From positions 1,798,001 through 1,862,000 of the forward strand of contig CBDHGY010000002.1 of NCBI GenBank assembly GCA_965263325.1: a DNA stretch of 64,000 nt, written 5' to 3'. This DNA comes from CBDHGY01 sp965263325 (GTDB lineage: Bacteria > Pseudomonadota > Alphaproteobacteria > Caulobacterales > Hyphomonadaceae). Below the pieces are notes generated by a model. It searched no databases. It was not told the origin of the DNA and saw only the letters and a list, made by a program, of their open reading frames with translations. Shown here in pieces: positions 28,232-36,957 of the stretch; position 1 is the first letter of the stretch; every line of letters begins with the position of its first letter. Made by a program: the position numbers and the translations under genes.

Positions 28232-29827
28232 TTAGAAGCGCAGAACCTTGGCGTATCGAACGTGTTGCAATCCTGCCAAGGCATCGATCACTTTCTCGCT
28301 TGGCTCTTCATCAATACCAACAAGGGCAACAGCCTCTCCAGCGCTCTCGGTTCTGCCAAGATGGAAGGTTGCAATATTGACGTCTTCCGCACCGAGAATA
28401 GCACCAAGTGCCCCGATAAATCCGGGTTTATCGAGATTGTTGACGTAAAGCGTGACCGGTGAGAAATCGCCTTCCAGAGCCATGCCTTTCACCTCGACGA
28501 TGCGCGGCTGACCCGCAATCAGTGTCCCAGCAAGCGTGCGCCAGCCACCCTCGGGCTCATAAACAGACGGCTTGGTTTTTACTCGCACGCGAACAAGGCT
28601 GTCATACACCGGGCTTTCCTCGGTCTTTGTTTCGGTGAGCTTGACGCCTGCTTCCTGCAGGATTTGCGGCGCGGACACCATGTTCACGTCGCCGTGGCTT
28701 GGGCGAAGCAGCCCGGCCATTGCGGCGGCGGTAAGCGGCTTGCGGTTCAGCTCTGAGACTTCCCCTTCATATTCCAGAACAACCTCGTCGAACCCTGCAT
28801 CAGAAATCTGTCCGGCAAACAGGCCCAGCTTTTCTGTTAAAGCCGCAAATGGTTTGAGGCGCGGTGCATCCTCCGCGGATATATTCGGCATGTTGAGCGC
28901 ATTTGTGACCGCACCTGTTAGCAGATAGTCACTCATCTGCTCAGCAACTTGAAGGGCCACATTTTCCTGCGCTTCGCTTGTTGCCGCACCAAGGTGAGGG
29001 GTAGCAATGAAATTCGGTGCACCGAAGAGGACGTTTTCTTTCGCCGGCTCTTCTGCAAACACGTCAAACGCCGCCGCACCAATGTGACCACTTTCAAGTA
29101 GATCACGCACAGCCTGCTCATCGACTAGCCCGCCGCGTGCGCAATTGACAAGGATGACGCCCTTCTTGGTTTTTTCGAGCGCTTCGCGCGACAGAATATT
29201 GGCTGTTTGCTCGGTCTTTGGCACATGCAGTGTAATGACATCCGCACGCGTCAGCAGCTCGTCCAGTTCCACTTTCTCAACACCAAGTTCAACCGCGCGC
29301 TCTTCTGTTAAGAACGGATCATAAGCAGCCACTTTCATGGTCAGCCCCAGCGCGCGCTCAGCGACGCGGCTACCGATGTTGCCGCAGCCAATAAGACCAA
29401 GCGTTTTATAAGATAGCTCGCGGCCCATGAAGGCTTTCTTGGGCCAATCTCCCGCTTGCGTGCCGGCATTCGCCGCTGGTATTTGACGCGCAGCGGCGAA
29501 CATCATCGCAATCGCATGTTCAGCAGTTGTTATCGCATTGCCGAAAGGCGTGTTCATCACCACAACGCCTTTCTTGGTCGCGGCCTTGATATCAATATTG
29601 TCAACGCCAATACCGGCGCGGCCAATCACTTTCAGATTGTCAGAAGCCTCGATCACCGCAGCATTTGGCTTACAGGCTGAGCGGACGACAAGGCCATCAA
29701 ACCCCATCACTTCCTTTGCGAGCTCTTCCTGAGAGAGGCCGATTTTGGTTTCCGTTTCGATGCCGCGAGCCTTGAAAATCTCGACAGCGGCGGGGGCGAG
29801 CTTATCGCCGATAAGAACTTTTGGCAT
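28232..29827 (-). CDS. serA: D-3-phosphoglycerate dehydrogenase
   Basis: 531 residues from ATG 29827 (AAAGG 8 nt upstream; an in-frame ATG at 29842 is possible). It shows the NAD-binding 'GLIGCGNIGSRVA' with catalytic Arg/Glu/His blocks, then the intervening ASB domain and a C-terminal ACT domain ('VTLYVNNLDKPGFIGALG'), the long SerA form. It oxidises 3-phosphoglycerate in serine synthesis; the ACT domain usually binds serine for feedback control. It follows serC by 60 bp in one operon. Confidence 0.97.
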   Translation of the reverse strand: MPKVLIGDKLAPAAVEIFKARGIETETKIGLSQEELAKEVMGFDGLVVRSACKPNAAVIEASDNLKVIGRAGIGVDNIDIKAATKKGVVVMNTPFGNAITTAEHAIAMMFAAARQIPAANAGTQAGDWPKKAFMGRELSYKTLGLIGCGNIGSRVAERALGLTMKVAAYDPFLTEERAVELGVEKVELDELLTRADVITLHVPKTEQTANILSREALEKTKKGVILVNCARGGLVDEQAVRDLLESGHIGAAAFDVFAEEPAKENVLFGAPNFIATPHLGAATSEAQENVALQVAEQMSDYLLTGAVTNALNMPNISAEDAPRLKPFAALTEKLGLFAGQISDAGFDEVVLEYEGEVSELNRKPLTAAAMAGLLRPSHGDVNMVSAPQILQEAGVKLTETKTEESPVYDSLVRVRVKTKPSVYEPEGGWRTLAGTLIAGQPRIVEVKGMALEGDFSPVTLYVNNLDKPGFIGALGAILGAEDVNIATFHLGRTESAGEAVALVGIDEEPSEKVIDALAGLQHVRYAKVLRF

Positions 29828-29887
29828 GGGAGTGCCTTTCATTTGATTCTGGGAGAAAGCGCACGCCTTCCTGGCGCGCGCGTGAAA

Positions 29888-31051
29888 TTAGAGCGCTGCT
29901 TTTTCTTCCGCGAACGCCCAATCGAGCCATGGCGTCAGCTTTGCCACATCATCGGGCTCAACTGTGCCGCCACACCAGATACGAAGCCCTGGAGGGGCTG
30001 CCTTATAGGCGGCCGCATCAAAGCAAGCATTCTCGTCTTCAAGACGCTTCATCATGCGTTTTACAAACGCACGCTGATCATCCTCGCCAAGCGCGGCGAC
30101 CTGAGAATCAGAAATGACGAACGTCACCCCCGTGTTCGAGCGCACAGAGGCATCCGGGCAGAGAAACTCTATCCAATCTGTCTTCGCTTCCCATTCCGTC
30201 AGAATATCGAGCGATTGATCAGAGCGCGCCTTTAGCGCTGTCCATCCGCCAAGCGCGTCACACCAATCAAGCGCCTTGAGGTAATCTTCTGTTGCGAGCA
30301 TCGACGGCGTATTGATGGTCGCGCCCTCAAATAAAGCTTCATTAAGCTTGCCACCTTTTGTCATGCGGAAGATTTTCGGAAGCGCGCGCTCCGGCACATA
30401 GTTTTCTAGACGGCGCACCGCATTTGGGCTGAGGATCAGCATACCGTGAGCTGCTTCCCCACCCATGATTTTTTGCCAACTAAACGTAATGACGTCGAGC
30501 TTTTCCCACTCAATATCCTGGGCGAAAGCGGCAGATGTGGCGTCGCAAATAACGACCCTGTCAGGGTTCGGCTTGATCCAGTCAGCATTCGCCACGCGAA
30601 CGCCTGACGTCGTACCATTCCAGGTAAACACGATGTCCGCATCATCACGGGCTTTTTTAAAAGCCGGTAGAACGCCGTAATCGCCGACGTGAATATTGCA
30701 ATCGTCGAGCTTTAGCTGCTCGACAGCATCGGTCACCCAGTCTTTGCCAAAACTTTCCCAGGCGAACACGTCAACCGCGCGCTGGCCCAGCATGGACCAC
30801 ATGCACATTTCAACAGCGCCGGTATCTGATGCCGGAACAATCGCCACACGGTAACCTTCAGGCAGACCGAGGACCGATTTGGTGCGGTCGATCGCTTCTT
30901 TGAGTTTCGCTTTGGCAAGCGCTGAACGGTGCGAGCGGCCTTGCGCGAAAGAGCTTAATTCTTCGAGGGAAAATCCAGGGCGCTTTGCAGTTGGCCCGGA
31001 ACTGAAATGCGGACATGCAGGACGCACGTTCGGCTTGGCGACGTCAGTCAT
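29888..31051 (-). CDS. serC: Phosphoserine aminotransferase
   Basis: 387 residues of the alphaproteobacterial SerC type (N-terminal 'FSSGPTAKRPGF'). The PLP lysine is in 'VITFSWQKIMGGEAAHG'. It converts 3-phosphohydroxypyruvate plus glutamate to phosphoserine and is the first gene of the serC-serA operon. The hairpin pair just upstream suggests RNA-level control. Confidence 0.97.
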   Translation of the reverse strand: MTDVAKPNVRPACPHFSSGPTAKRPGFSLEELSSFAQGRSHRSALAKAKLKEAIDRTKSVLGLPEGYRVAIVPASDTGAVEMCMWSMLGQRAVDVFAWESFGKDWVTDAVEQLKLDDCNIHVGDYGVLPAFKKARDDADIVFTWNGTTSGVRVANADWIKPNPDRVVICDATSAAFAQDIEWEKLDVITFSWQKIMGGEAAHGMLILSPNAVRRLENYVPERALPKIFRMTKGGKLNEALFEGATINTPSMLATEDYLKALDWCDALGGWTALKARSDQSLDILTEWEAKTDWIEFLCPDASVRSNTGVTFVISDSQVAALGEDDQRAFVKRMMKRLEDENACFDAAAYKAAPPGLRIWCGGTVEPDDVAKLTPWLDWAFAEEKAAL

Positions 31052-31062
31052 CTGTTTGTACT

Positions 31063-31106
31063 CCTATCCTTACAGATAGGCTGGCCCCCGTTGGGGAGGG
31101 CTGGCC
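31063..31106 (-). promoter_or_regulatory. serC leader-like hairpin pair
   Basis: Directly before serC, the minus strand reads GGCCAGCCCTCCCC-AAC-GGGGGCCAGCC (31081-31106), then CCTATC-TGTAAG-GATAGG (31063-31080), leaving about 11 nt to the ATG. Two compact hairpins at the start of alphaproteobacterial serC transcripts are known as the serC leader motif (Rfam). The duplicated GCCAGCC arms and the position fit that element, but I could not run a covariance search. Confidence 0.5.
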
Positions 31107-31181
31107 CATTCGCCGTATGGCAGAGTTTGGTTTCTATCTCAATAACGAGTGTGTTAATGTGTTGTGACAATTGGCGGTGGA

Positions 31182-31610
31182 TCAACGGCGCGCTTCCGGC
31201 GGCACGGGTCCATGTTTGTTTTCAATAGGTTCTGACTTCGCGAGCATCGCGAAAACGGCAAACGCCGTCCCAAAACCTGAGAACATGTGTAATGCATACA
31301 GCCATCCTGAACGGCCAATATCGTGATAGCGGCGCATCCCGGCAAAGAACAATGCGGGAAGGAAAACCAATACAGCGATGATTAACGCTCCGGTGAAAAA
31401 GCCGGAGACATCAGAACTGGCCGGATTGATGACATTGAACTCAAGGTAAATAGCTCCGGCGCAATAGGCCAATGCCAGAAAGAAAATTGACCAGTATTCC
31501 CGGCGCGACGCCCTGCCCCAGCCGATCAAGAGTTTTCGAAAACTCCGGCCAATTAAGTCAATTCGGGATGGGATGCGGGCATCAGCGGAGCCAACGGAAA
31601 ACTCCGGCAA
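31182..31610 (-). CDS. DUF805 membrane protein
   Basis: DUF805 signature: 'WGRASRREYW' at the N-terminus, several helices, then 'AGMRRYHDIGRSGWLYAL'. About 142 residues if the TTG at 31610 is the start. No ATG is available in frame after the long 5' extension. TTG 31529 is an alternative, and the frame is open to 31859, where it would collide with the divergent dioxygenase gene. DUF805 proteins are small integral membrane proteins of unknown function. Confidence 0.7.
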   Translation of the reverse strand: MPEFSVGSADARIPSRIDLIGRSFRKLLIGWGRASRREYWSIFFLALAYCAGAIYLEFNVINPASSDVSGFFTGALIIAVLVFLPALFFAGMRRYHDIGRSGWLYALHMFSGFGTAFAVFAMLAKSEPIENKHGPVPPEARR

Positions 31611-31749
31611 ACCGAAGGGCTCGCCCAGCGGGCGCGTGCTGCCGCTCAAATTATCTGATCTGCGTTTCACAACCGCGATGTGGCAGAGATTTGCCTCGAT
31701 CTCAATCAGGCCTGTGTTATTGTGCCCCCAAAAGATCAGGGAGGATAAG

Positions 31750-32580
31750 ATGCAGGTGACAAAACTTGCCGGCGCACTGGGCGCGGAAGTCAGCGGGATA
31801 GATCTTTCGCAGGATCTCTCAAACGCAGAGTTTGATGCTGTCCACAGCGCATTTCTCAAACATCATGTGCTTGTCTTTCGTGATCAGACCGGCCTTACAC
31901 CCACCGCGCATAAAGCCTTCGGTCGCCGCTTTGGCAGTCTCAACATTCACCCTTATGTCGATGGGATGGAGGCGCATCCCGAAATCCTGGAGATCATCAA
32001 GGAACCCGAAGACACGCTGAACTTTGGCGGCGGCTGGCATTCCGATATGAGCTTTCTGGAGGCGCCCGCGCTTGGCTCTATCCTGCACGCCATAGACCTT
32101 CCGCCTTATGGCGGCGACACCCTGTTTGCGAGCCAGATCGCAGCGTATGAGGCGCTTTCCGAGGGGATGAAGGAAATGCTCAGCGGGCTGACCGCCATTC
32201 ACTCGGCCTCGCGTGAGTACTCGTCCAAGGGCCAGTCTGCGCAGAAGCGCGAAAGCATGACATCACATGAAGCGACAGACGCGCCGGAATACGAACATCC
32301 GGTTGTGCGCACGCACCCGGAAACGGGCCGGAAAGGCCTTTACATCAATCCAGCGTTCACGCTGCGGTTCAAGAATATGACGAAGCGCGAAAGCCAGCCG
32401 CTGCTGATGTTCCTGTTCAACCATTCCCGCGAGGAACGCTTCACCTGCCGTGTGCGGTGGACCCGGGATGCCGTAACGATGTGGGACAATCGCTGCACCT
32501 GGCACTATGCGCTGAATGATTATGCCGGTCACCGCCGCCACATGCGCCGCGTCACGGTGAATGGCGACCGACCCGTTTGA
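31750..32580 (+). CDS. TauD/TfdA-family 2-oxoglutarate dioxygenase
   Basis: 276 residues from ATG 31750, preceded by GGGAGGA. The Fe(II) facial triad is visible: H97 and D99 in 'WHSDMSF', and distal H252 in 'CTWHYALNDY', followed by the oxoglutarate-binding Arg in 'HMRRVTV'. The family hydroxylates sulfonates (taurine), 2,4-D-type ethers and related compounds. The actual substrate cannot be read. Divergent from the DUF805 gene. Confidence 0.9.
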   Translation: MQVTKLAGALGAEVSGIDLSQDLSNAEFDAVHSAFLKHHVLVFRDQTGLTPTAHKAFGRRFGSLNIHPYVDGMEAHPEILEIIKEPEDTLNFGGGWHSDMSFLEAPALGSILHAIDLPPYGGDTLFASQIAAYEALSEGMKEMLSGLTAIHSASREYSSKGQSAQKRESMTSHEATDAPEYEHPVVRTHPETGRKGLYINPAFTLRFKNMTKRESQPLLMFLFNHSREERFTCRVRWTRDAVTMWDNRCTWHYALNDYAGHRRHMRRVTVNGDRPV

Positions 32581-32694
32581 GGAGGCGGGATTATCCCAAA
32601 ACCAGTCATTAGCCATGAGGCTTCAGTAACTCATATCACAGTCTTACGAAGAGGGTCGCTATGTGCGTTTAAAGCTCAAAGGTATGATGTAGAT

Positions 32695-33462
32695 TTAGGT
32701 GTCAGAGAGCACAAAACTCGAGAACATCCTTACAGGTTCTCCTATAATTGGAGCTAAATGCAACATTTGAAGCGCTAACAAGAAGCCCAAAAGCCACAGC
32801 ACTCCTGCCCTATAAGTCTTAATCATCATCGCGACAAAGAACGGGTACACTAAGCTCATTGTGAAGAAGCAGAAGTATGTCAAATACGCTGGAAAGGGGC
32901 CAAGCCCTACCTCAGAATAACTATTGGGAACTGGGAATTGGAACTGGGAATAAACTCCTGTAAAGAATACGTACGAACCCACAACAAATATGTAGCCAAA
33001 ACTAATCAATCCGGCAAAAAAGAACATTTTTCCAAAAATAGTCTCGGTGGCATGACGCAAGTTGAGGTTAAAAAGAGAGTACAGAGAGTGAACCGCTGGA
33101 ACGCCGACGCTTGATACAAAAATTATCCAATTAACCTGGCCAGAACTCATCGTCGGAAAATGGGGGATTTTACCAATAATCAAACCTACGAACCCGGTTA
33201 TGCTGTTCCATCCAACAAGCACAGCTAACACGCCCTTCGTTAGCTCAGAACCAGAGAGAACGTTGTAGTTTGTTACCGCAGCAAAGAGAGCTAATGCCCC
33301 TAAGAACCCCCGAATAAACGATGGCTTCAGTGTGTACCATTCTATCAACCCGCGTAAGAAAGTCGGTGGAGCTTTAGATGCCGGGTCAGAATTACGTAAT
33401 TTAGTATCCCTAAACACAGTTCCGACGATACTACTAGATTCGTGGCATTTTGATGTCTGCAA
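32695..33462 (-). CDS. Multi-pass membrane protein, third gene of the TIR-nSTAND operon
   Basis: 255 residues with about six hydrophobic segments (near 52-68, 76-98, 110-128, 142-165, 190-215 and 220-245) and a polar N-terminus of about 45 residues. Family not recognised. It begins 25 bp after the thioredoxin lipoprotein gene on the same strand, so it probably belongs to the same transcript as the TIR receptor. The DNA is visibly AT-richer than the flanking metabolic genes. Confidence 0.75.
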   Translation of the reverse strand: MQTSKCHESSSIVGTVFRDTKLRNSDPASKAPPTFLRGLIEWYTLKPSFIRGFLGALALFAAVTNYNVLSGSELTKGVLAVLVGWNSITGFVGLIIGKIPHFPTMSSGQVNWIIFVSSVGVPAVHSLYSLFNLNLRHATETIFGKMFFFAGLISFGYIFVVGSYVFFTGVYSQFQFPVPNSYSEVGLGPFPAYLTYFCFFTMSLVYPFFVAMMIKTYRAGVLWLLGFLLALQMLHLAPIIGEPVRMFSSFVLSDT

Positions 33463-33487
33463 TTGCTACGATGAACACGTACAGTAT

Positions 33488-33892
33488 TTATTTTACGGCA
33501 GCAGAAAACTCTTCGATCAAATGCAGGAGACTGTCACGTGAGATCGCACCTGCGAATCTCTGAGATTGGTGAGGGGACGCAAGTAAAATCAAAGTGGGAA
33601 GCCCTCTTATGTTATTCTCGACCGCGTAATCGGGGTGTTCTTCAACATCTATGTATTCAACAATCAGGTGATCGTATTGGAGCGACAATTCATCAAAAAT
33701 CGGACGCATTGCTCTGCACGGATTACACCATTGTGCTTCAAACACCAGTAGTCTTATTGAAGTGCCTTTTTGTTGGCTTGAGTGCTCTGAAATTAAATTT
33801 GTTGAAGATTTTAATTCGTTCGACGACGATGGATAGGATGAACATCCAATCAATACCGATACGGCAATTATATTACGGAGTAGCGGCTTCAA
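33488..33892 (-). CDS. Thioredoxin-fold lipoprotein
   Basis: 134 residues. The lipobox 'VLIGC' at residues 13-17 places it on the outer face of a membrane. The thioredoxin core follows: 'LLVFEAQWCNPCRAMRPIF' with active-site CNPC, and the cis-Pro loop 'RGLPTLIL'. It probably acts as a disulfide reductase or oxidase outside the cytoplasm. It lies 21 bp downstream of the TIR-nSTAND-FGE gene, whose predicted external domain holds eight Cys, a plausible client. Confidence 0.87.
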   Translation of the reverse strand: MKPLLRNIIAVSVLIGCSSYPSSSNELKSSTNLISEHSSQQKGTSIRLLVFEAQWCNPCRAMRPIFDELSLQYDHLIVEYIDVEEHPDYAVENNIRGLPTLILLASPHQSQRFAGAISRDSLLHLIEEFSAAVK

Positions 33893-33913
33893 TACTTCAC
33901 CCAGACCTAATTC

Positions 33914-36802
33914 CTACTTTTCTATTTCTCGTGCCACTCGAAACCCTAAGCCAGTTCCTCGATAATCTGGGGTCAGGCCATCGCGAAATGAAATCACTAG
34001 AAATTCGGAGTCGAAACCCCACGAACCTCCGCGATAACTACGTTCATCACAGACGGATGTTGTTAACACACTCGGACTTCTAACGGGATCCTTCTCTGGT
34101 TGATCAAAACAGTCCGCAGTCCATTCCCATACATTCCCGTGCATATCGTGAAGGCCGAAATTATTAGCAGGAAATGAGCCCACTTTCCAGGTTCCGGATT
34201 TTTTACACCCAGAAAATGCCGCCCCATTGGTCTTGTCAGCCTCGCAAACCGGATCATCGTCACCCCAACTGAATCGTTTGAGCTCCGCAGATGGCTTGAC
34301 TTTAGCCCTAGCAGAGTATTCCCATTCTATGTCAGACAACAGTCTATATTTTTGACCGGTCATTTGGCTCAGCCATTTAGTATAGTCGGTTGCCTCATTC
34401 CAAGAAATGCTAACCATAGGGTGTCCGTTTGAAGTCGATAGAAGTTCATCGGAAATATTATTTGGACATTTTCCCATGTTTGCACAGACGGAATATTCTT
34501 CGACCGTAATTTCATACTTTGACACAGCGAAGCTGTCTATTTTGTGAAAATCCGGGGTTCCGTTAGTGCGATCAACCGGAGAATTCGTTGTTAAAACCCC
34601 GGCAGGAATTTTTACCATGATAGGGCAGAAATCTGAATTTACTATGCAATCTTGAAAGGGATTCCCTGATGGTAGTGCAGCAAGATCGCTAGCTGACTTG
34701 GAGTAAGGCTTGAAGTGAAGGTTTGAGTTCCATACTCGGCTTATATCCGCTCTGTTAAGATATGCTGAGTAGCTTACTGCAACCAATGTGAAAGAAAAAG
34801 CAGTTAGTAGCTTTAGATTACGTCGTTGGGCACTCTTCTTTTCTTCGAAGTTTAATGCCGCCTCTAAATACTGGTTGTCAACTTCGCTGATGTGAATTGA
34901 GTAACGCTTTTCAAGCCTTAGTGCATCAGCCTCACTTAGCCTTTTGCCAAAGTGAATTAGGAAATCAGTGTGCTTTTTTTTGCGGCTCCAGTTTGCAGCA
35001 GCAATCTTTAAGCCCCGAAGCGATTCCAATTTAATTCTTTCTGGTTCAAGCCAACCTTTTAACCGAGACCATTCGCGGAATAGAGCCTCGTGCGCCACCT
35101 CAACCGTCCTACTACCGATATTGGAGTTCTTCTTAACAACCAACCTCCAACGCGCAAACAAGTCTAGGAGCTCCTGTTCAGGCTCACTAAAATCCGACCA
35201 ATTTGCGACCCTCCTAACTGCTCTGCCTTCGGCATTTACGTCTGCAAGCGGTGGAACGAAGGTTTCTGCTCCCAGTTGATCTTTGTATTCCGGAATTGGA
35301 GACGTTGGGACAAATGAGTGAAATTGTTCCGGCTCGCATCCAGAAAGTGCATACTCTGCGGAGCTTTCTATAAGACCTGAAATGCCACCAATACTGTAGT
35401 AGTGTTGCAAGGTGATGCACTTTGTTTGGGCGTATTGGTTCCAAAGCCTCTGGAGGGTAAATGCCAATAAAGGAAGTGTATCTTCTCCCGGTGTATCCAT
35501 CATCAACGCGTCTGTTAGCTCTGGAGAAACTTGAACTCCGTACCTAGCAGCAGGGTGTTCCGCGATATCGTCAAAACGAAATGTTGGCACCGTCCTCAAG
35601 TCGTATCCCCGAATTTTCAAATCCCTAAATCTAGGATGACTTTGAAGCTTCGAGAACATATCGGTTCGGACCGTCATTGTAACTTTCCAATGCGAACCTG
35701 ACTCTATTGCAACGTTGAGATAGTCTATAAAAGCTGACGAACTCTGATTTTCGTTTTGGGCCAGCTCCTCAGCCTGATCGACAGATATGAGAATACTCGA
35801 GTTTGGTCGATTAGCTGAAACATGCAATTGTGAACTAATTTCATCCAATACTTTAGAGAGCTGCCGAGCACCTTTTTCGGTTAAGTTGCCATTTTCCAAG
35901 CGATCAGCATTTTGCCATTGTTGCAATAGGTTTTGATGCATTAATCCAGGCGCGAGACGCACGCCGTAATCCGCTAACGTACTAGTCAAAGAATGTGAAA
36001 AATGGAGCAGAGGATCGTTCAAGGGGCGCATGGCTCTTAATGGTAGCCACATCACAGATTCCCGCCTAAGCCGGGGAATAACACCGGCTTTAATGAGCGA
36101 CGACTTACCTGCACCGGATGCTCCTAAAATGACAAGTGGGCGTTTATCTGCGACAGCTCTCATTGCTCGCAGCTCTTCTAGAACTTCCGCGATCTCTCTT
36201 GACCTTCCAAAGAAGATTGCTGCGTCCGCGTCTTCATCGCCAAATGATCCTAACCCAGGAAATGGGCAGGGGCGAATATCAGCATCAATTTCAAACGCCT
36301 CCGGATCCAGTCCTATTGATGCAAGCGCTCCAGCTTGCCTCAATCCCTTTTTTAATGCGGAAGCCTGATCAGGACTTAGCATTAGGTCCTGAGTGGTTGA
36401 GCTAAGTGAATCTCGTAGATCAAAACCTTGTGCTTCTGCTTGAACCCGTTTGAGTTGCTCGCGCTGAGTCACGGAAAGCGAATTTTCATCATCAATAATA
36501 AATAGTGGTATAATGCGCTTACCCATGTACCAAGCGGCTTTAAATTCTGCGGGACACTCCCCAGATTTAAGCCAATTTGGGGTAACCAAACACACTACAA
36601 CTCGACATGCGCCGGAGTTTGCGCGAAGAGCGTTCGCCCATGTTTCACCACCCGAAATACTAGAATGGTCGATAAAAAAATCCGAAAACCCTTCGGAATT
36701 AAGCCATGTGCCAAATTGATCAGCTAAGTAATCGTCTTTGCTGGAATGAGAAACAAAAATACTTGCCAAATTGACCCCGTCGATGCGAATTACAGTCACC
36801 AA
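33914..36802 (-). CDS. TIR-nSTAND NTPase-transmembrane-FGE receptor
   Basis: Up to 962 residues in four parts. TIR domain (about 13-135): 'ASIFVSHSSKDDY', likely catalytic E86. nSTAND1 NTPase (about 180-600): 'PFPGLGSF...FFGR' entry, Walker A 'GASGAGKSS' at 227-235, Walker B 'ILISVDQAEEL' near 337-347. One membrane helix (663-682). C-terminal FGE/sulfatase-modifying-type domain (about 726-960) with 'MHGNVWEWTADC' and 'SYRGGSWGF'...'GLGFRVARE'. All eight Cys after the helix (719, 726, 773, 779, 853, 866, 898, 918) lie in the predicted external part. The core 'GGSWGFDSEFLVISFRDG' lacks the paired Cys of catalytic FGE, so it is probably a binding domain. The start is uncertain: TTG 36802, GTG 36799 or TTG 36769, the last giving the usual short TIR N-terminus. 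Confidence 0.9.
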   Translation of the reverse strand: MVTVIRIDGVNLASIFVSHSSKDDYLADQFGTWLNSEGFSDFFIDHSSISGGETWANALRANSGACRVVVCLVTPNWLKSGECPAEFKAAWYMGKRIIPLFIIDDENSLSVTQREQLKRVQAEAQGFDLRDSLSSTTQDLMLSPDQASALKKGLRQAGALASIGLDPEAFEIDADIRPCPFPGLGSFGDEDADAAIFFGRSREIAEVLEELRAMRAVADKRPLVILGASGAGKSSLIKAGVIPRLRRESVMWLPLRAMRPLNDPLLHFSHSLTSTLADYGVRLAPGLMHQNLLQQWQNADRLENGNLTEKGARQLSKVLDEISSQLHVSANRPNSSILISVDQAEELAQNENQSSSAFIDYLNVAIESGSHWKVTMTVRTDMFSKLQSHPRFRDLKIRGYDLRTVPTFRFDDIAEHPAARYGVQVSPELTDALMMDTPGEDTLPLLAFTLQRLWNQYAQTKCITLQHYYSIGGISGLIESSAEYALSGCEPEQFHSFVPTSPIPEYKDQLGAETFVPPLADVNAEGRAVRRVANWSDFSEPEQELLDLFARWRLVVKKNSNIGSRTVEVAHEALFREWSRLKGWLEPERIKLESLRGLKIAAANWSRKKKHTDFLIHFGKRLSEADALRLEKRYSIHISEVDNQYLEAALNFEEKKSAQRRNLKLLTAFSFTLVAVSYSAYLNRADISRVWNSNLHFKPYSKSASDLAALPSGNPFQDCIVNSDFCPIMVKIPAGVLTTNSPVDRTNGTPDFHKIDSFAVSKYEITVEEYSVCANMGKCPNNISDELLSTSNGHPMVSISWNEATDYTKWLSQMTGQKYRLLSDIEWEYSARAKVKPSAELKRFSWGDDDPVCEADKTNGAAFSGCKKSGTWKVGSFPANNFGLHDMHGNVWEWTADCFDQPEKDPVRSPSVLTTSVCDERSYRGGSWGFDSEFLVISFRDGLTPDYRGTGLGFRVAREIEK

Positions 36803-36957
36803 TCCAAGAATATTATGCAGATTGAGTGGTAACTAACAACCGTAATCGAGTACCGGGTGAATAAGCGAAAAATACAATGTAGCTTAGCGTTGCAGTGCCA
36901 GTAAACGCGTTTTGAGAAGTTCAGCCCATACTGGAATTCTTAGGAGCCGAATGGACG

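Noticed and set aside
33914..34040. C-terminal FGE segment as a diversity-generating retroelement variable region
   Set aside because: The fold and the GGSW...GFRV ending resemble DGR targets, but no reverse transcriptase or template repeat is in the window, and the codons are not AAY-rich as in variable regions.
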